A DNA stretch of 6,018 nucleotides from Sulfuricellaceae bacterium (GTDB lineage Bacteria > Pseudomonadota > Gammaproteobacteria > Burkholderiales > UBA9220), in NCBI GenBank assembly GCA_019911985.1, contig JAIOJO010000041.1, positions 1 to 6,018 on the forward strand. The letters are read 5' to 3'. The position numbers and the translations under genes were made by a program. Positions 5,642-6,018 of the stretch are shown here, in pieces. Each line of letters begins with the position of its first letter. Positions within the stretch are counted from its first letter, which is position 1. Under the pieces are notes generated by a model that worked only from the letters and a program-made list of their open reading frames with translations, was not told where the DNA came from and ran no database searches.

Positions 5642-5670
5642 ATTGAAGCATAAACGCGGGTGCCGGTCTA
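5642..5670 (-). promoter_or_regulatory. Weak candidate promoter for sdhCDAB
   Basis: On the minus strand TAGACC (5670-5665) could serve as a -35 box, and TTCAAT (5647-5642), 17 bp on, as a -10 box. Each matches four of six consensus positions. It would give a leader of about 20 nt before sdhC. sdh promoters are usually longer regulated regions, so the true promoter may lie upstream, inside or before the neighbouring gene. No regulator-binding palindrome is evident. Confidence 0.2.
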
Positions 5671-5676
5671 GCCGCG

Positions 5677-6018
5677 TCAGCGCCACGCGTCGCGCATCAT
5701 CGCGATGCCGTGGGCGCCGTGTTCCCAGGCGGTTTCCAGCTTGGCGCGGGTCATGCCGCCGAGGGCGTAGACGGGCAAGGGATAATCCTCGTTCAGGCGG
5801 GCGAAGGCCTCCCAGCCTAGGGCCGGAGCGTCGGGATGGGTCAGGGTGGGCAGCACCGGGGAGATCAGCACGAAGTCCACGCCCAGCTCGACGGCTCGCG
5901 CCATTTCTTCCGGGGTGTGGCAGGAGGCGCCGACCCAATCGGCTTCGGGGCGGGCAGGCAAGTTCACCAGTTGCGCGCCGCTCAAGTGCACGCCGTCCGC
6001 GCCCGCCGATCGGGCCAG
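5677..6018 (-). CDS. Thiamine phosphate synthase/TenI-like domain, C-terminal part (likely a Nudix-TenI fusion)
   Basis: The frame is open to the window edge, giving 113 residues without a start; the coding sequence continues through the GTG at 5991. Characteristic pieces of the TMP synthase/TenI TIM barrel are ADGVHLSGAQL near the window edge, WVGASCH, GVDFVLISPVLPT, LGWEAF, PVYALGGM and GAHGIAMMRDAW at the end. ThiE joins HMP pyrophosphate and thiazole phosphate to make thiamine monophosphate; TenI relatives in the same fold are often aromatases or of unknown activity. From family knowledge, beta- and gammaproteobacteria commonly carry this domain fused behind an 8-oxo-dGTP-type Nudix hydrolase, and the short barrel end with GIAMMR resembles those fusions more than stand-alone ThiE. 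The Nudix part would lie outside the window, so the fusion is an inference. The gene reads in the same direction as sdhC, 61 bp upstream of it. Confidence 0.8.
   Translation of the reverse strand: MARSAGADGVHLSGAQLVNLPARPEADWVGASCHTPEEMARAVELGVDFVLISPVLPTLTHPDAPALGWEAFARLNEDYPLPVYALGGMTRAKLETAWEHGAHGIAMMRDAWR

Overview
This window suggests a beta- or gammaproteobacterial chromosome. The right two thirds hold a GC-rich sdhCDAB operon on the minus strand whose four products match the enterobacterial-type succinate dehydrogenase almost residue for residue. Upstream of it is the C-terminal part of a TMP synthase/TenI domain of the kind often fused to a Nudix domain in these classes. I cannot name a genus from this sequence.

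Left part (1-1838, plus strand, visibly lower GC): a promoter region with two near-identical 16-bp palindromes (25-40 and 55-70); a remnant of the N-terminus of an Old Yellow Enzyme-type alkene reductase (102-about 213); a TetR-family regulator (239-844); a YciI-family protein (901-1188); and DNA-3-methyladenine glycosylase I, tag (1227-1838). The three intact genes are closely spaced in one direction, each has a good Shine-Dalgarno sequence, and they look like one transcription unit. The palindromes sit over a plausible promoter in the way expected of a self-repressing TetR regulator. The ancestral locus was probably a TetR-controlled alkene reductase operon that has lost its reductase.

Middle (1839-2333): a gene-free stretch between two convergent units. 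From about 1990 to 2320 it is a dense chain of short hairpins, including a perfect 15-bp stem, and it reads like a dispersed structured repeat rather than a gene. It marks the boundary between the lower-GC left block and the GC-rich right block.

Right part (2334-6018, minus strand, read right to left): the partial TMP synthase/TenI domain (5677-6018, open at the window edge), then sdhC (5615-5232), sdhD (5238-4891), sdhA (4890-3127) and sdhB (3029-2334). sdhC, sdhD and sdhA are overlapping or abutting, with GTG starts for sdhD and sdhA. sdhA and sdhB are separated by 97 bp, an unusually wide gap. Together SdhABCD form respiratory complex II: SdhA oxidises succinate at FAD, SdhB passes electrons through three Fe-S clusters, and SdhC/SdhD anchor the complex, bind heme b and reduce ubiquinone. 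Neither sdhE nor gltA, frequent neighbours in these classes, follows sdhB; the repeat region lies there instead.

I see no rRNA, tRNA, CRISPR array, transposase or defence system, and no strong evidence of a wholly new system. The most interesting part is 1-242: paired operators plus an alkene reductase stump whose reading frame runs into the regulator's start codon.
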